Shown here: positions 16,997 to 17,752 of the stretch, piece by piece
Position numbering within the stretch: position 1 is the first letter of the stretch
Layout: each line of letters starts with the position of its first letter
From: UBA349 sp964444115
GTDB lineage: Archaea; Methanobacteriota; Methanobacteria; Methanobacteriales; Methanobacteriaceae
Length of the DNA stretch: 17,752 nucleotides
Reading direction: 5' to 3'
NCBI GenBank assembly: GCA_964444115.1
Contig: CAYUFT010000041.1
Coordinates: forward strand, 1 to 17,752
Notes under the pieces: generated by a model
The model's input: the letters and a program-made list of their open reading frames with translations, nothing else
Told to the model about the DNA's origin: nothing
Databases searched by the model: none
Made by a program: the position numbers and the translations under genes

Positions 16997-17004
16997 TTTA
17001 AAAA
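16997..17004 (+). promoter_or_regulatory. Candidate TATA element for the structured RNA
   Basis: ATTTAAAA is centred about 26 bases before 17026, where the first long stem begins. This is the usual archaeal TATA-to-start distance. The surroundings are AT-rich, so the match alone is weak. Its spacing to the stem is the supporting point. Confidence 0.35.
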
Positions 17005-17023
17005 ATTAACATTTTTAATATTC

Positions 17024-17279
17024 TTTAACCGGAGATATATGGTGGTGGTTCTATTGAAAACAACTTATCTCCGGTTAGAATATCGACGCAGTTCCAAAAT
17101 TAGGTTTGGAGGGTTTTTGAATTTTTTCTAATAAACCCGGATGACTTCAGGTTTATTAGTTGTACAAGGCAATCTTTCTATGGTGACACATTTAGAAAGT
17201 TTGTTAGGTATATTTTGCCCAGGCTTTTAGGATGACGCTCTTTTAAGCTGGGCCGAAGTTATTTTCGCTTTTTATTTTT
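17024..17279 (+). ncRNA. Candidate structured non-coding RNA, about 255 nt
   Basis: Five main hairpins follow one another. H1: 12 perfect pairs, TAACCGGAGATA (17026-17037) with TATCTCCGGTTA (17066-17077). A small CCAAA/TTTGG stem lies at 17094-17109. H2: 10 perfect pairs, CTAATAAACC (17128-17137) with GGTTTATTAG (17150-17159), loop 12 nt. H3: CTTTCTA/TAGAAAG (17174-17180, 17193-17199), loop 12 nt, extendable outward past one mismatch. H4: GCCCAG plus CTT (17217-17226) with AAGCTGGGC (17245-17253), one bulged G. H5: CGAA/TTCG (17254-17267), followed by CTTTTTATTTTTC, which looks like a terminator. The loops of H2, H3 and H4 hold GGATGAC, GGTGAC and GGATGAC. It does not show the hallmark sequences of RNase P RNA, SRP RNA, tRNA or rRNA, and I do not recognise the family. 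Strand is inferred from the T-rich end and the upstream TATA candidate. Confidence 0.5.
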
Positions 17280-17493
17280 CATCAACAATATTCACACATT
17301 TTTACACCTTGGTGGGGCTTTCCTTTAATTAATTATTTAAATTCTTTATCTATTTAATTTTGGTAATCAATGGTTGTTTAGGTTTATTTTTTTATATTAG
17401 ATGTTTAGGTTTGACTTATTTTAATCCCTTTTTATCTGCTCCTTATTTTATTTTTATTGGTAAATTTTATTGTTAGAGTGTTATTAAGTAAAA

Positions 17494-17603
17494 TTTATTT
17501 GCAACTACACATATTAACACCTCTTAGAGCTTGGAGTTATCTAGATTTGTGTTTTATATGTTTTTATTATTTGTTTATTCGCAGCTACACATATTAGCAC
17601 CTC
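17494..17603 (+). repeat. Two 30-nt direct repeats with an 80-nt period
   Basis: TTTATTYGCARCTACACATA followed by TTARCACCTC occurs at 17494-17523 and 17574-17603. The copies match at 27 of 30 positions, and all three differences are transitions. AGAGCT follows both after a few bases. A weaker relative (ACACATTTTTACACC) lies near 17293. With only two copies and dissimilar flanks this is not a CRISPR array. Confidence 0.65.
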
Positions 17604-17621
17604 GGAAGAGCTATTTTTTTT
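17595..17621 (+). terminator. Hairpin plus T8 after the second 30-nt repeat
   Basis: TAGC (17595-17598) pairs with GCTA (17610-17613), or alternatively CTC-GGAA-GAG forms a small stem inside. Eight T follow at 17614-17621. The first repeat copy lacks TAGC and the T8, so only the second copy looks like a transcript end. Confidence 0.4.
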
Positions 17622-17752
17622 ATTTTCCGGCTAAATCATTTTGGAGGATTGATTTCCTGGACACCTATTATTTAATAGGCTACTGGACTTAACGATATAA
17701 CACACGGTATATTGCAATTGTTATAATTCCATATAAACTTTCCGCTTTTAAA

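Larger units (their letters stand above)
16791..17752. other. Long non-coding tail with structured elements
   Basis: No believable ORF is present over about 960 bases; the plus-strand frame at 16741-16953 lacks an RBS and is AT-driven. The first 200 bases carry the promoter of the membrane protein on the minus strand. From 17024 there is a series of strong hairpins in a region less AT-rich than its surroundings. Diverged and direct repeats follow from 17289 on. A 6-bp stem, CCTATT/AATAGG, lies at 17664-17679. The region runs off the window end. Confidence 0.55.

Noticed and set aside
17026..17253. RNase P RNA or SRP RNA
   Set aside because: The conserved core sequences of both (for example GAGGAAAGTC of RNase P, or the GGAAGGGAGCA region of SRP RNA) are absent.
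17494..17603. CRISPR array
   Set aside because: Only two imperfect copies with a 50-nt gap, no further units, and no cas genes nearby.

Overview
The window looks like a methanogenic archaeon of the order Methanobacteriales (Methanobacterium or a close relative). The grounds are a Sep-tRNA:Cys-tRNA synthase (SepCysS), the [NiFe]-hydrogenase maturation factor HypD, an archaeal-type phosphoglycolate phosphatase, very large Asn/Thr-rich DUF11 surface proteins, AT-rich DNA, TATA-type promoters, and a repeated Shine-Dalgarno form in which GGTGAN is followed by 3 nt and then the start codon. The assignment is an inference from gene content; no 16S rRNA is present.

Layout. Positions 1-539 are non-coding. 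A secreted eight-bladed PQQ-like beta-propeller protein follows (540-2039). Next comes a small regulated cassette: a MarR-type regulator, a Tam-like trans-aconitate methyltransferase and a second class I methyltransferase (2235-4366). Near-identical 18-bp palindromes sit just downstream of the TATA elements of marR and tam, which suggests autoregulation and co-regulation. A convergent gdhA (4497-5831) and a frameshifted tyrosine-recombinase remnant (6001-6277) follow. After an AT-rich gap there is a 1245-residue VWA plus DUF11 surface protein (6749-10486). This and the propeller protein share the same C-terminal motif MQ(N/D)TG(I/A)PL, hydrophobic segment and basic tail. The 2.2-6.3 kb interval between the two surface genes has the look of an accessory region.

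From 10.8 kb onward the genes are housekeeping and mostly on the plus strand: hypD, phosphoglycolate phosphatase, a TldD/PmbA-family protein and pscS (SepCysS). Two minus-strand genes follow, a GyrI-like ligand-binding protein and a membrane-anchored small protein. A strong hairpin at 15571-15620 separates the convergent pscS and GyrI-like genes.

The last ~960 bases have no credible ORF but are not empty. Positions 17024-17279 form a compact series of strong hairpins with a promoter-like element before and a U-rich hairpin end after. Two and possibly three of the hairpin loops carry the same GG(A)TGAC motif. This is a candidate undescribed non-coding RNA. Two 30-nt direct repeats, exactly 80 nt apart and differing only by transitions, lie downstream, and the second runs into a hairpin plus T8.

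Other oddities are a G8 tract between two alternative starts of the giant surface gene, and a GyrI-like gene whose perfect ribosome binding site points at an ATA codon.
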